Assembly: GCA_951799425.1 (NCBI GenBank)
Contig: OX637395.1
Location: 36,914,323 to 36,978,322 of the forward strand
DNA: 64,000 bases
Origin: Ilex aquifolium
Taxonomy: Eukaryota; Streptophyta; Magnoliopsida; Aquifoliales; Aquifoliaceae
Direction: 5' to 3'
Under the pieces are notes generated by a model. The model had not been told where the DNA came from and did not search any database. It worked only from the letters and a program-made list of their open reading frames with translations. The position numbers and the translations under genes were made by a program. Shown here one piece after another: positions 24,570 to 36,685 of this stretch (within the stretch, counting starts at the first letter, position 1; the number at the start of each line of letters is the position of its first letter).

Positions 24570-24759
24570 CGCTGGGTTGTTATGAGATGATGCAAGTATA
24601 GTGGTGGCGGTGGTGTGGAGTAAAAATGAGCTATCGAAGTGGAACTTGAATGAGCTTTTGTGTGGTGGTGAGCGTTGTTGTGGAGGTGACAACGTGATGG
24701 TTGACGTTGCTCGAGAGGAGACGATGGTGCAATGGTGGTAGTGCTATGGTGAGGAAAGT

Positions 24760-24794
<35 letters not shown>

Positions 24795-25218
24795 AATTAA
24801 TGTTACTATTTTTTTTATTATGTTACTATTCATGTTACTACTTTTGTTGAGTATGTTACTGTTCATGCTCCTATTATTTTGAGCATGTTACTACTATTAT
24901 TTTACTAAATATTAATATTCAATGTTACTATTTGTTTTGTTTTTGAATATTACTATTTTTTGTGTTTGAATGGTACTATTTTTTGCTTTTGAATTTAAGA
25001 GAAATAATTATTGTTAAATATGTTACAATTTTTGTTGAACATGTTAATATTTTGTTAAACATGTTACTGTTGTTATTTTTTAAAAATATTAATATTGAAT
25101 GTTTCAATTTTTTTTTATGTTTAAATGTTACTATTTTTTGTGTTTAAATGTATTATTTTTTGTATTCAAATCATAACTTTTTTTGTATTTGAATGTTACT
25201 ATTTTTTATTTTTAATGT

Positions 25219-25270
<52 letters not shown>

Positions 25271-25554
25271 CTAACCTATATATGGATATAGATAGATAAG
25301 AGAGAGGCAAAATTTTAATGTTAGTCAAACTCTTAACTTATATATGGATATAGATAGATATGAGAGAGAAAATATTTTAATGTTAGTCAAACTCCTAAGA
25401 TTTAAGAGTTTTTAATTTTTAGTTTTATTTCACTTCTAAAGGGAAGGGATAGTATGGTAAAATTGACAAAAAACAGACTTCATAATAAATAAGTTTCTTT
25501 GACGGACTTAAGTCCAAACAAGTCTATATAGGGAGACCGGCCTCCAAATTTCCC
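24133..25554 (-). mobile_element. Non-autonomous Mutator-like element, copy B
   Basis: The left end GTGAAAATTGGAAGTGAGTC and the reversed right end GGGAAATTTGGAGGCCGGTC match the right and left ends of copy A, so B is inverted relative to A. A perfect 9-bp duplication AAAAATAAA flanks it (24124-24132 and 25555-25563). The interior has two CT/TA microsatellite blocks (24384-24570), further TA tracts (24763-24792, 25224-25266) and repeated 'ATGTTACTATT'. A GC-richer unique stretch at about 24570-24760 is absent from copy A. Confidence 0.87.
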
Positions 25555-25563
25555 AAAAATAAA

Positions 25564-26336
25564 TCGAGAAAAGCCCAGATATTAAGAAATCCAAGAAAGA
25601 GCCCAAGTCACCCTAGAGGAGCCCAGAAGGAAGTCAAGTGGACAAAGGAGATCAAAGGGGCGCCAAGCGGGGGTCACCCGAGCACATGGGCGCCGCCCAT
25701 AGGGCACCCCGCACTTGGGCGCCGACTAGGGAGCCCCTTGGGCACCTACCCCTTCGTGCTCCCCTTGCCTTGGTACTCCAGTATGAAGTTCAGCACACCT
25801 CAACTTAACACCTCAACTTAACACCTCAGCTCAAGGTCCAAGCTCAACATCAAACTTTTCTCCGACTGAATAGGAGCACGAGGGAGAGAATGTCGGGATA
25901 CGAAAATCTATTCATACCTTAATTGTGCTTACCAAAGAGGTCTACTCCTACCATGATTGCACTTACCAAAATAGTGGAAAATCTCTTCCTCACGTCACGC
26001 CTCACCGCCTTATCCTAACTATATAATGTAAGCCCTCTCAAGGGTAAAGACACGCCTCCAACGTCTCTAAGACCTCACTACACACCTGCTCTCTCTCTCT
26101 CTCAAAGCTCTGTAACACTCCGGTGACTGATATTTTATCAATAAAGAACACCAGGCCACCGCTGCCATTCCCGAAAGTGGAGTAGGTCATCCGAGACCGA
26201 ACCACTATAAATCCCTGTGTTGATTCTCTGTTTACAGTTTTAATTCCTTGATTGTCATTGATTACTTGTTAACTACTCATTAATTGCATAATTACTCATA
26301 CTTGACTGTTGATTTTGCCAAAGACAATTTTGTACA
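25564..26336 (+). mobile_element. 3' end of an LTR retrotransposon (Gypsy-like) with its 3' LTR
   Basis: A purine tract AGGGAGAGAA (25881-25890) sits immediately before TGTCGGGATACG, the expected junction of polypurine tract and 3' LTR. The LTR runs from 25891 to about 26336 (a right border at CA near 26336-26342 is uncertain). It has a TATA-like 'actatataatg' near 26020 and a possible AATAAA (26140s). Upstream, 25564-25880 is a GC-rich spacer with several GGGCGCC blocks and repeats of ACACCTCAACTTA. The protein-coding part and 5' LTR are absent. Copy B of the Mutator-like family appears to have inserted into the left part. Gypsy assignment is inferred from the LTR style only. Confidence 0.55.
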
Positions 26337-26342
26337 TCATCA

Positions 26343-27275
26343 AATATCAATCACGTGTTTTATAAACTCGTGATTACAATGTAAACATCAAATGTATTTT
26401 TGAATGAAGAATATAAAATAGTATATAACCATCTTACGAGATTTTCACATGAACAAAAAAATTTGGAGAATATTTTCAATACAAACTCTATTCTCACTTT
26501 TAGACCTTTTTTTTAAGGAGGTAACCCTTAGAACATCTTCAACATACGTTCTATTTTTAACTTAACCTGCATTTTAGATGGGATATTAATTCGTGTCGTA
26601 TCGTGTCATCCGCGTATTGTTATTTTTGTGTCGTATAATTGTAATTCGTGTCGTGTTTATGTCAATACCCACAAAAAAAAAATTTATTTAATTTGTTATA
26701 AGTGTTAAACATTATTAATTATTATGAAGTGACAAGGTCTAAACCCACCCTCCCCAGAATAATTTTTATTGAATGTTGTACCAATGGACGTACCAAAGCC
26801 AATCCTTCATGCAGTTCTTGAGCAAAGATCACTCAAGGAAGTCCCATCCCTTGCTAAAAAATCGATCATTGCTTACCTTTCTCAACCACACATTGTCTAA
26901 CCAAATCAAATTTTCTCTCGATACGTTCCTCCGCATTTTTGTTAAGTTATTAATACTTGTACTTTCTCTCTATTCTGTCTAAGTCTGATTGAGAAAGAGT
27001 TACATAAAACAAAAAAATTCAATTCATTTATTATGTTTATTTATTAATTGCGTCAATTTTAAAATCGTGTCATATTAGATTCGCATCATAATTTGTGTTA
27101 ATAGGTCAAATTAACACTCCTAATGACTAATTAAAATACCATTTTAAATTTCACTCTATATAAGAGGTGAAAAATAAAATGAAAAAAATATATCTATTTG
27201 AACAGGAGAAATCCCCCCCCCCCCTCCTCAAAACAACAGAGAGAAACAGAGGGACTGAGTAGCTTTGTAGTGAAG
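26343..27275. other. Intergenic region upstream of the CRM gene
   Basis: AT-rich. From about 26585 to 26670 it carries repeated 'cgtgtcgtatcgtgtc' phrases of a dispersed repeat that also shows at about 43560-44010 and 55200-55390. A C homopolymer (about 27207-27222) and purine-rich leader precede the CRM start codon. No gene is seen. Confidence 0.45.
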
Positions 27276-29888
27276 ATGATGATGCTGAGCAGAACTTCAA
27301 TCAAAAGTGTGACTCGCGGATTTTCCGTCATCGTCTGCAACAATCCCATTCTCAACATCATCGAAAGGTAATTTCTTGTTCTTACATTTTATTGATTCTT
27401 ATTTCTAGGGTTTTATCGACAAATGAAGTTAATAGATATGCCACGCAATGACCCTTCATTTTTTTCCCTTTTTTTTTAGTGGAGGTCTGGTCAGATGTTG
27501 ATGTTAATCCGGATTTCAAACGAATCCCATTTCGTTTTTCCTGAGTTTTGTCACTGTAACACTCAGAATGTCATTCATTAGTTAATATCTTTGATGAATT
27601 CATCGATCAACACTCGATTAATACCCTCCCCAATCTGTGTTAAAGACAGACCAGACTAGAGAATTCATAAGAATAAATCTCCAATACCTTAGCCCGTGGA
27701 AGTTGTCAAGTTTCGAAGTCAGGATGTGTGGATTTACATCTCATCCCCGTCTCCGCTAGGCTACCCTTGGGGTTGGTTGTATGCCTATGTTTTCATTCCC
27801 GACACAATTGATAGGATTTTGCATATTAATGGCAAAATAGTAATGGTCTTTGGGATTTTTTTTGCTTGAGTTGTGCTACTTGGACCTAGTGCGGAGAACT
27901 AATTTGGGGACCTAATTCATTGTAGTCATTCAAATGTTTAGTGTGACCCATTTTCAATCCAACTGCTGTCATATATTAGGTCTCCAAACTAGGTCGCACG
28001 CTAGGTGCAATTAGCATTTTCCTTGTTTTTTTCTTTGCCCTAGTAGTTATTTTATAGGCGGGTCTATATTCATATAGCGTTTTTTATGTTGAAGGTCTGT
28101 CGTGATGGGTGATGTGGTTTATGCAGGGATCCTTATTTTTTGCCTGAAGCCACTTCTTTTGCGCATTTTCTTCATTGTATCACATTTGGAAACCAGAGGA
28201 GCTACAAGTCAGAGGGACCTCTTACACAAGTGTCAAGGAAATCCTCTACAGGGAATGCCTTATTGTTTCAAAGATCGGCCATGTTCAAGCCACTTCATGT
28301 TTTTCTGAAATGTTTGTATGCTAGACATGTGAGCAGTGTGTCGATTGAGCTCAAGACAGATAACGATATTGTCAGGTTTAGTATCGGTAAACAGATGGAT
28401 AGTAATGAGTCTCCAACAAAAGGAAAGAGGACAGCCAAAAAGTTCAAAATGTCTAAAAAGGCCAAACGGAATGAACTCAGGTTATATCGCTTGAAGGCAA
28501 AGAAAAAAATGAGATCTGGCAATCCAGAAGTCAGGATAAGATACAAACTTGAAAAGGTTGGAAATCTCGTAGATTTCTTAACTGTTTATTTATTTAGGTT
28601 TTTGGCATTTAATGATTATTGTATTTTTTTCATTGGGCACTTGGCTATGATTGGGTTCATAATCTGTATAGCAGGTGAATAGATAAATGGCAGCAACTAA
28701 AGCTTTTGTCTTGTGTTTTCCCATATTTTTTCTTCTATGTCTTGTTTGCAAGTACTGGTAATTGGATAAGTTGGTTGTTTGATTTTCCTGTTATATAAGA
28801 ATCACAAGTTGATAAGCTCGTTCATGAGCAATTTGTAATGTGACTATACTGGGGTTTGAGCACCGTATTTACCTTTTGAATGACCCACAGGCTAAATATA
28901 GACAAGATATCTTCCTACTTCACATAATGGTCCAGAGTTTCTCTCCTTTGTGTGTGTGTGTGTGTGCCTATATGTGCGCGTCTGGGTGCGTGTTTGTGCT
29001 TGTTCCAATGGATTGTAGTTGAAGCCACCTAATTATGTTAAGTGCTTGATTTTATTACACTTCTTATAATGCTATTTTGCAGGCGAAACGAAAGGAAGAA
29101 TGGTTGATTGAGAAACTGAGGAAATTTGAGGTACCTAAAGCCCCAGCTGAAGCATATGATCCTGAAATTCTTACTGAAGAAGAGATGTTTTACCTAAAGC
29201 GAACGGGTGAGAAAAAGAAAAATTATGTTCCACTTGGGAGACGAGGAGTATTTGGAGGAGTTGTTCTAAACATGCATCTCCACTGGAAGAAGCATGAGAC
29301 TGTTAAGGTTATTTGCAAGCCTTGCAAGCCTGGACAGGTTCATGAATACGCTGAAGAACTTGCTCGGTTGAGCAAAGGCATCGTTATTGACATAAAACCT
29401 AACAATACTATAATATTCTATCGAGGAAAGAATTATGTTCAGCCCGAAGTTATGTCACCTCCAGATACTTTATCCAAAGCAAAGGTAATTTTTGGTGTTA
29501 TATTTTGCTCATATGTGGAATGCATTTTGTTTAAAAGCAGAGAGAAACATTTGGGGCTGGTTTTTATGTCATCTCGAGCCAAATATTTCATGAGATTGTT
29601 CAATCTCCATCACGATTGATTGTTTTCAAGCTATATCAGACCAGGATGGTTTATTATGTTTTCCACAAAATATATTATGCGTGTGCATCTGTATAAATTT
29701 TTCTTTCCTTCTCTAAATTGCAGGCCTTGGAAAAATATAGGTATGAGCAGTCCCTTGAGCATACAAGTCAGTTTATTGAGAAATTGGAGAAAGAGCTGGA
29801 AGATTATCATGAACACCTTGCTCGGTACAGGAAGGAGAAGGAGAAGGAGAAGGAGAATGCAGCACAGGATTCACTTGTTGATAATTGA
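27276..29888 (+). CDS. CRM-domain RNA-binding protein (similar to Arabidopsis At3g25440 type)
   Basis: Four exons, 27276-27367, 28127-28556, 29083-29484 and 29724-29888, give 362 residues. Three in-frame ATGs open the frame; the first is used. The N-terminus (MMMLSRTSIKSVTRGFS) is basic and lacks acids, like an organelle presequence, so import into chloroplast or mitochondrion is likely. A strongly basic stretch (KGKRTAKKFKMSKKAKRNEL) precedes the CRM domain in exon 3, which starts LTEEEMFYLKRTG and carries the GxxG loop GRRGVFGG, then HLHWKKHETVKV and IIFYRGKNY. CRM proteins of plants bind organellar RNA, mostly for group II intron splicing. The C-terminus is a coiled coil (EQSLEHTSQFIEKLEKELED) with an EKEKEKE run. 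The target RNA is unknown. Confidence 0.9.
27620..27785 (-). mobile_element. SINE-like element in CRM intron 1
   Basis: On the minus strand an A box TAGCCTAGCGG (27753-27763) is followed at normal tRNA spacing by a B-box-like GACTTCGAAAC (27710-27720). It resembles the head of the SINE at 1763 but is diverged. Borders and target duplication were not resolved. Confidence 0.4.
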
Positions 29889-31934
29889 TGGTATCCATCT
29901 ATTATGGCACCTTTCTATTGACCAATTCAGTGATGTCATTTTCTATTCATCAGTGGGTCTTAAATACTTATTATTTGTTTATCATTAGCATCACAGTCCT
30001 GCTGAAGTCAAAACATTTATGATTGCGCATACACTTGTTTCTCTCTCTCTCTCTCACACACCAGTTTTCTGCTGTTTTTAATTCACTCAGCTAAATATAA
30101 CATGGCCCCATTTTCTTTGTTTTAAATTTTATTTTATTTGTATTTTTCAATTAAAGTTTCTCTTGTTAAAGCATGGAGAGGAGAAAGTAGAGAAATTAAA
30201 GATAGAAGCGTTATTAGCAGACACTTTTCAATATTTTTATTTAACTCACTTCCAATAGTGATGTATGTACAGCTGTACATGTAATTTCACCATTGATGCT
30301 GCTGCTCAGTTGAATGACTTGTACTCCTTAACATGCTTTCTGTAGGTGATAAAGCATCCATTGTTTAAGGTGTTGATAAATAAGACAAAGTTGCAAGTAG
30401 AAGCACTACATTTGCTGTTGCTAGTGCATATTATTTCTATTTGTGTGTAGAAAACTCCAGTATGTTATGCACTCTTGCTTCCTGTCTCACCATTAGTCAG
30501 TCCCAAGGTTTGAAAAACGAAAGGGGTTGTGCAAAGTCGCTGATAGCCAATGTAAAATTTTGTCATCAGTGATTTGGACCATTTCTCAATACTAGACAAA
30601 CTTTTTAACTTGCGTGAGAAATATCATAGAATAGCTAAATGAAAAAGCAATCCTCTATCACTGGAAAAGTAGTCATTTAAAATGTTGTTTAAGTTCTTGA
30701 TGGAAAAGTAAACTTGTAATAAGAAAATTTGATTTCAAGGTTCGTGTTCTTTAGATGCTGAAAATTAAGAATTCGCTTTTGAATTTGGCTGCTGCATGGA
30801 GGAAGGGTCTAGTGGAGGTATTAAATTAATCTCTGCTACTTTTTTGCTTAATTCACCAGCAAAAGTATCTTCTACCCTATGTTCTATTTTACAATAGCTA
30901 AAACACCTTTGGGGTCTGGTTCCTCGTTCAAAATATTTCATCGAAACCAAGTTGTTCTTGACTGGACAGTTACATCATAGATATAAAGGCAATTTTCTAT
31001 TTGTAATGATTGTTATGATTCCTTATTTCTGTAGTCTGAACCAAGGATGGAACTGTCAAAAAATATAATTACATCTTATGAAAGAAAGTATGAGTTTCTA
31101 AGTTTCAGAGCACCTTAATGGCATAAGTTGAGAATCATAACATCTCTTTGTGATCAATAAATAATTAAAACATTTGATGATGGCTCATGACTGCAGTGTT
31201 TTTTTTCAAATTTTACCTTTGATTCAGTTAACAAGTCAACAATTCTGCATCTGAATTATCGGCTTTGTTGGCAATAATTATGGAGCTCGACTGCAGGTCA
31301 GTGTTGTGAATCAGACAAGCTTTAAGGTGGAAAACAAAGTGGGGGCAGGCTTTCCACTTGTATGTCTGACCTTTTTGAGTTTTAGTTTTTGTAAGCGAAA
31401 AAACATAAATGCTCAGTACTAGTATATGCGGATTGCTGATATATTTGTGTCGTTGGCAAGGGATTAGACTGGCTTCTCCATCTTATAAAGTAACTTTCCT
31501 TGGCATTTTGTTTGTATGCAGCACTAAAGCCAAACACAGTCCCAATTGGAGGAGTTAAGATGGGGGCAGCAGCTCTTTTCAAATCAATAAAATATATGAG
31601 TTGGATTGCCAATTTCTCCACTTCTTTCAGGTAATTTTTTATGTTTTCTAGTTTTCTATTATTCAGAACATTGCTTCTTAACTCCAGTGAATGAACAGGC
31701 AATTTTACAAAAGTCAACTACGAAAAGCTCGAGGAGATCCTGATGCGGAGAAACTTGCATGAGTTTAAGCTTATTTACCAAACTTATAGCGGTATTCACA
31801 ATCAAGATCTTCATTTCAGGTTGAATACCTTTCAGAAGAACCCATTCTCTGTAAGCATTGTCACTTCAAAGTGTTACCCTTGCCGTGTATGGGTTACATA
31901 GAGGTTGAAGTGTTAAATATAGAGTACAGGCAAC
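29889..31934. other. Region between the CRM gene and the annexin remnant
   Basis: The CRM 3' untranslated region, then sequence of moderate composition with a short CT microsatellite (30040-30055). No complete gene is supported. Near 31700-31830 one frame reads KSQLRKARGDPDAEKLA before stops, possibly another decayed exon belonging with the annexin remnant. Confidence 0.4.
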
Positions 31935-32084
31935 ATGGGCATGAGTGGACCACAAGAGTGTGATGCAGATATAATGAGAAATTCTCTTTATGAAGAGCGT
32001 TCCAATCTCATCACTCTCACTGAGATTGCTTACACACCCACATCCATAGAGCTGCAGCGTATTAGGCAGGCGTATAGCTCCTGA
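31935..32084 (+). pseudogene. Annexin fragment (one repeat, decayed)
   Basis: One open stretch reads MSGPQECDADIMRNSLYEER, then TEIAYTPTSIELQRIRQAYS. It lines up with the second annexin repeat of plant annexins, which have the pattern 'LWMxDPxxRDAxIVRxAL...TEVICSRTPxQ...KQAY'. A stop follows within a few codons, and further in-frame stops break the neighbouring sequence. No complete exon set or start is present. Annexins are calcium-dependent membrane-binding proteins; this copy should be non-functional. The conserved EVICSR-like stretch has become EIAYTP, which also argues for decay. Confidence 0.5.
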
Positions 32085-34558
32085 TACAATGCTGATATTT
32101 AGCAGGAAGTTGAGGTCAAATATTGGACATATTTTGTGCTCTCATTAGATTTTTCTGGATATTTTGAAGTCATTCTGCAACTACGTTCGAAACGTTAGCA
32201 TGATTATGGCCACCCGTCATGCCCAAGACATTTTATGAAGCAATGGAGCGTGGAAACCTGTTGATCAAAGAACTATTGCATTGCTTGTAGGTCAAGGAAA
32301 CACTGGCCAACTCAAACCCCTCGTAGCCTCCTCCAAACAGCTCTATGGCTCTACAGCCATGACGTCTCAAAGACTCTTAAACTATGTCGATGCTCCACAG
32401 ATCTTAATCTGAATTGTTACTAAACTGTATGAATTTGATTTCGGAGATTTAAACAGCCATTGATGGAGGAGGGAATTCGAATTCAGGTTAGTTATCATTC
32501 AATTCTGTCAACATTTTACCAGTGTAATGTAATGCAGTGCAATATACATGAGAAGGAATATCCTGTAGCATGAGCTAATTTAACAAAAGATCTCATCGAA
32601 AATTTACAGTAGCTTGCCAAACAAAGTTCTTAAAAAGAAACAGTTCAAGAACGTTCAATTGTCCGAAATGAATTTCTAGATTCGCGGATTTATCAACATC
32701 AAACTCATTAAAAGAACCAATGTGTTTTCATTATTTTTTTCTGAATTAACAAAATATTCAATGGAAGGTTACATAGCCTACATAAACAAGTTTGGTTCTC
32801 CTCAAGCCCAAGGAAGAGGGATCATTCAACAGGGATGTGCTCGAAAAGATTAGTAAATCTTGAATTTGAATTTTAGCAGTTCTTTGGGATCAGACAAAGA
32901 GGGATTTATTTTTTATGAATACTCTACTTTCGGTGTGAATGACCTGTCTTTGATCGGACTAAAGAATGAATTAGTTGACATGCGCGTAAATTAATTTGAA
33001 CACTCTTGATCGCTGAATCAAAAAAAAAAGTTGATTATCCTCGTTTAGAAAGCTATCACCGCTTTCCGATATGTGCATAGTAAAACGTCATTAATGTGAG
33101 TCGAGTCCATATGCAACGAGGTCATTAGACAAGTCGAATAAAGAAAACAGTATTGAATAGAGCAGGTGAGAATCCCCATAAGAACTAATCCTTTAGATTT
33201 TGCACATTGGAGATTGAGACACAGCCCTAAGATTGTGGGGATGTAGATTGATCATTCTAGATAGACAACAGTACTACGTCAAAAAAATGGACACCATAAA
33301 TAAAGTTGCTATTTTTGAATGATAGCATACATTTTTTAAAAGTTATTATTTCTTAAAGTAATTCATATTGTTCATTCAATCATGAATTACTACAATTATT
33401 ATGGCTGATGACAATATTTGGGTACATGCAATGTGCATGCATTAAAATGAATACCATTCATTTTTTAGGTTTGATAATTCCATCGAGAAAAAAAATTAGT
33501 ACCGTATCACCTATCACTTTTTTAATTTTTTAAATTACATCCGGTTCAAAAAAAAAAGTTATTTATTTTACATTTTGGATAAAATTTATTAATTTTTTGG
33601 ATTCAGTTGTCACTTTTGGAGTAAAATTTATCATATTTTTTAGTAAAACTTAATTTTTAATATGATATTAAAATTTTACTTTTCAGTAGTACCTAGTGTT
33701 TTGGAAGGGAGACAGAGGAAGATATAGAGAGATAACTGTATTCATTTGTCTGTCCTCAAATCAGTAAAACAGTTGCCAAATTTACTCATAGGGGGGTGGG
33801 TTTGTATGAGAGAGAAAGAATGGATTTGACTATGGTACTAAAATTCAAAATTTTGGTATTATATCAAAAATTTTCACATTTATGGTACTTTTTATTATAT
33901 TTTATGGGTAATTTTATCATATTTGTGGTACTAAAAAAAATAGTAAAAATAGTTACAATAATAATAAAAATATCTACAAATATGGTAAAAATATTCACAA
34001 ATATGGTAAATCACCCATAAAAGTGATAAATTTTTTTGTATTTAAGAAAAGTGGTAAAAATATAAATGTGGTAAAAACGTCTATCACAGTGGTAAAAATA
34101 TCTACAAAAATAGTAAATTAACCACAAAAATAATAAATTTTGTAGTTGTAAAATGATCCACAAAAATAATAAAAAATATCATTTGAAATAGTAAATTTTT
34201 GAGATATGATACTAAATTTTTTTTGAATATACCGTAGTCAACTCCCTAATTAATAACCCCTGAAGTCAGCTTTTACCTGACTTACTCCTTCTATGATCCT
34301 ATTTACTTGACTACGATATTGACTACAAAAAAAGTTTTGGGACTGTATTTTTAAAATTTATTATTTTTGTAAGTATTTTTATAATAAATTTTTTGATCAT
34401 TTTTGTGAAAGATTTATTATTTTTATGAAAGATTTATTATTTTTGTAGGTAATTTTATTTTTATTATGATAACTATTTTTTTATTATTATAATAATAAAA
34501 ATATATTAAATAACTATAAAAAAATTTATAAAAATAATAATATCAATACAATATCAAA
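32085..34558. other. Intergenic, mostly AT-rich
   Basis: The first 400 bases may contain more annexin-pseudogene sequence with stops. From about 33480 to 34550 the DNA is very AT-rich. It has repeated phrases 'atggtaaaaatattcacaaat' and 'aaaaataataaat' at 33840-34200, and their reverse complements ('atttattatttttgtgaaag') at 34330-34500, so this part looks like the two arms of an old inverted-repeat element. Confidence 0.5.
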
Positions 34559-35068
34559 TGGTCCGTTTGGTACGAAGGATGGAAAGTGGGAAGGAAGGAA
34601 AAGTGGAAGGAATAAACTTTCCATCCATGAAGGAAAGAAAGTTATTTTCTCTCCTTTTTGTTTGGTAGGAGGGATGGAAAATAGAAGGGATATATTTTCC
34701 ATCGTTGGTATTAGATGAAAAATGAAAGGAAAGGAAAACCATACATACCCAATTTTACAATTCTACCCTTTAAATATATTAAGTCATTTTATTTGTTTGC
34801 TGTTTTGAGAAGTGAGTTTTATTAGAAGGGAACAAAGGGCAAAAAAGTAAAATTATCAGTCAAAGGTCAAATTTTGTTGGCTTCTTCTCATTTTCCGCCC
34901 ATTTTTGGGAGGAAAATAAATTGTGGGCGGGAAGGAAAAGCCTTCCCTCCAATTTTCCTTTCCATCACCCTTTCTTTCCATACCAAACAATGGAAAGTTT
35001 TTCCATCCACCCCATTTTCCTTCCCCCATTTTCCATCCACCCCATTTTCCATCAAAACAAACAGACCA
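34559..35068. mobile_element. MITE with TGGTCYGTTTG ends
   Basis: The left end is TGGTCCGTTTGGTACGAAGG and the reversed right end is TGGTCTGTTTGTTTTGATGG. Both are followed inward by purine-rich 'ggatggaaaatgggaagg' sequence forming arms of more than 40 bp. Such 'GGTCYGTTTGG' ends are common in plant MITEs. No target duplication is clear, so the superfamily is open. Open frames inside (34856-35227) are products of the repeat. Confidence 0.65.
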
Positions 35069-35234
35069 TAGGTGTCCCTCCCGAGAACACAAATGACAAC
35101 TCAGAGAGCAGATGGAGCAGTGTACTGCAAAAAATTTCCTAAGAAAAGTACTCAACACTGCCATGGTTGGGTCCTGGGTGGGTGCAGACCTCAGGCTCAG
35201 AACATGACAGCTGAGAAAAAAAGGCAAGCCCAGA

Positions 35235-35240
<6 letters not shown>

Positions 35241-35277
<37 letters not shown>
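35241..35277. repeat. GA microsatellite
   Basis: Uninterrupted (GA)18 tract between the MITE and the short Helitron. Confidence 0.9.
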
Positions 35278-35281
<4 letters not shown>

Positions 35282-35544
35282 ATTCCAAGAACCCAGAAAA
35301 CACTACATAGCCATGCATATAAACTTGATAAAATAGCACGAAATTAATAAATTTATTCAATTTTAACGAGTTCAAATAATAAACGAATTAATTCGTCAAA
35401 ATTACCTATTATACGAGTCGTGTTAAGATAAAATATATTAACCCGGCCATTTATAGGTTAAATATTAGGCATACTCTCTCTCTCCCTCTCATTTGTGTGG
35501 CTTAATATTTTTGATAGTTCTAGTATGTGAAATATATATATATA

Positions 35545-36124
35545 CTAGTTATTACCTGTACCTGAAGGCACAGAGTAATAAAAAATGGTAAACAATAAAT
35601 ATATTTGTATTTATATCCAAAATCAAATCACAAACATAGAGGAGAGATAAATGAATTTAAGCATTAGTTGTAGTGGAGGTGAGAGGTGGTGGTGGTAGGA
35701 GACGGTGATGGTTGTGGTGGCGGCGGTGATGGTGGTGGTGGGGACAGTAGCGGCGGCGGTGGTGATGGCAGTGGTGGTGGTGACAGCGACGACGTCGACA
35801 GTGGTGGTGGTGACAGTAGCGAGGGCGGTGGTGGTGGTAGAGGTAGTGGTGGTGGAGGTGGTAGTGGTAGAGGTAGTAGTGGAGCGGTTTTAAACACTAA
35901 TTTTTTTTTTTTAAGTACTTATGAGAAATAATTTCTAGAAGTACTTTTAAAAAGTCACTCCAAACACACCCTTAGGGGCCTATTTTTCCTATTAAATTTA
36001 GGATGTTAATATTAGCCGTTAGATTAACTTTAAAGTAAAATTTAAAGCGATCTCAACCGCGAAAAGCAAAAGTCATTTTGTTTATCTTTTGAGATTTGAA
36101 TTGTAAGCTACTTTATTATATAGA
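35545..36124 (-). mobile_element. Short non-autonomous Helitron
   Basis: Read on the minus strand it begins TCTATATAATAAAGTAGC after a host A (36125). It ends with a hairpin (CTGTGCC-TTCA-GGTACAG, one mismatch, 35556-35573), ten bases, then CTAG (35545-35548) before a host T. The 3' end matches the Helitron ending at 17920 (GGTAATTACTAG versus GGTAATAACTAG), so they belong to one family. It carries an imperfect (GGT/GGC)n minisatellite at about 35680-35880, which gives glycine- or proline-rich open frames that are not genes. Confidence 0.8.
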
Positions 36125-36685
36125 TATATGTGTGTGTGTACTTGTTCTCGTGTTAGTGGACGAGCTACACTATTATGTGACATTGTTGATATGATGTAAC
36201 AATTACACATAGCTATGCTAATGGATCAGGTTTGGAATGAATTTTGACTAACCCAAATCCGATCGATAATCCGACGAATTTTTATTTTTATAATCCATAT
36301 TTGAATCTGTTAATAATTTAAAATTTTGATTCGATCTGAATAATTTATTTTAATTAATTTTTTTCAAATAATCACTTAATTTTTTAAATATTTATATAAA
36401 AATATAAAAAATATTTCAGATCGAATATAAGTATACTTAAATTCGAATTTATAAAAAATATAAGACATCATAATCTATAAAAAAAATAAAAAAATATATT
36501 TGACTAATCGATCGAATTCAAATTCAAATTCAATCAATTGAGAGATAATTCGGCTGAATATTTTCTCGTAAATAAATACCATTTTCGCGACCGACGACGT
36601 AAGCGAAAATATCCATTACACCCTACATAGATCGTAATAACCTAAAACCCCAAACCGCCTTCTTCTCTCGCTCTCGCTCTCCCGA
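36125..36685. other. Intergenic and leader of the PHP gene
   Basis: AT-rich with a short TG tract. It holds the same 'aatccgatcgataatccgacgaa' repeat style as 19880-20280, then a CT-rich leader just before the PHP start codon. Confidence 0.5.

Noticed and set aside
34856..35227. 123-codon minus-strand frame
   Set aside because: Covers the right arm of the MITE; composition reflects the inverted-repeat DNA.
35664..35931. Glycine- or proline-rich open frames on both strands
   Set aside because: Direct products of the GGT/GGC minisatellite in the short Helitron.
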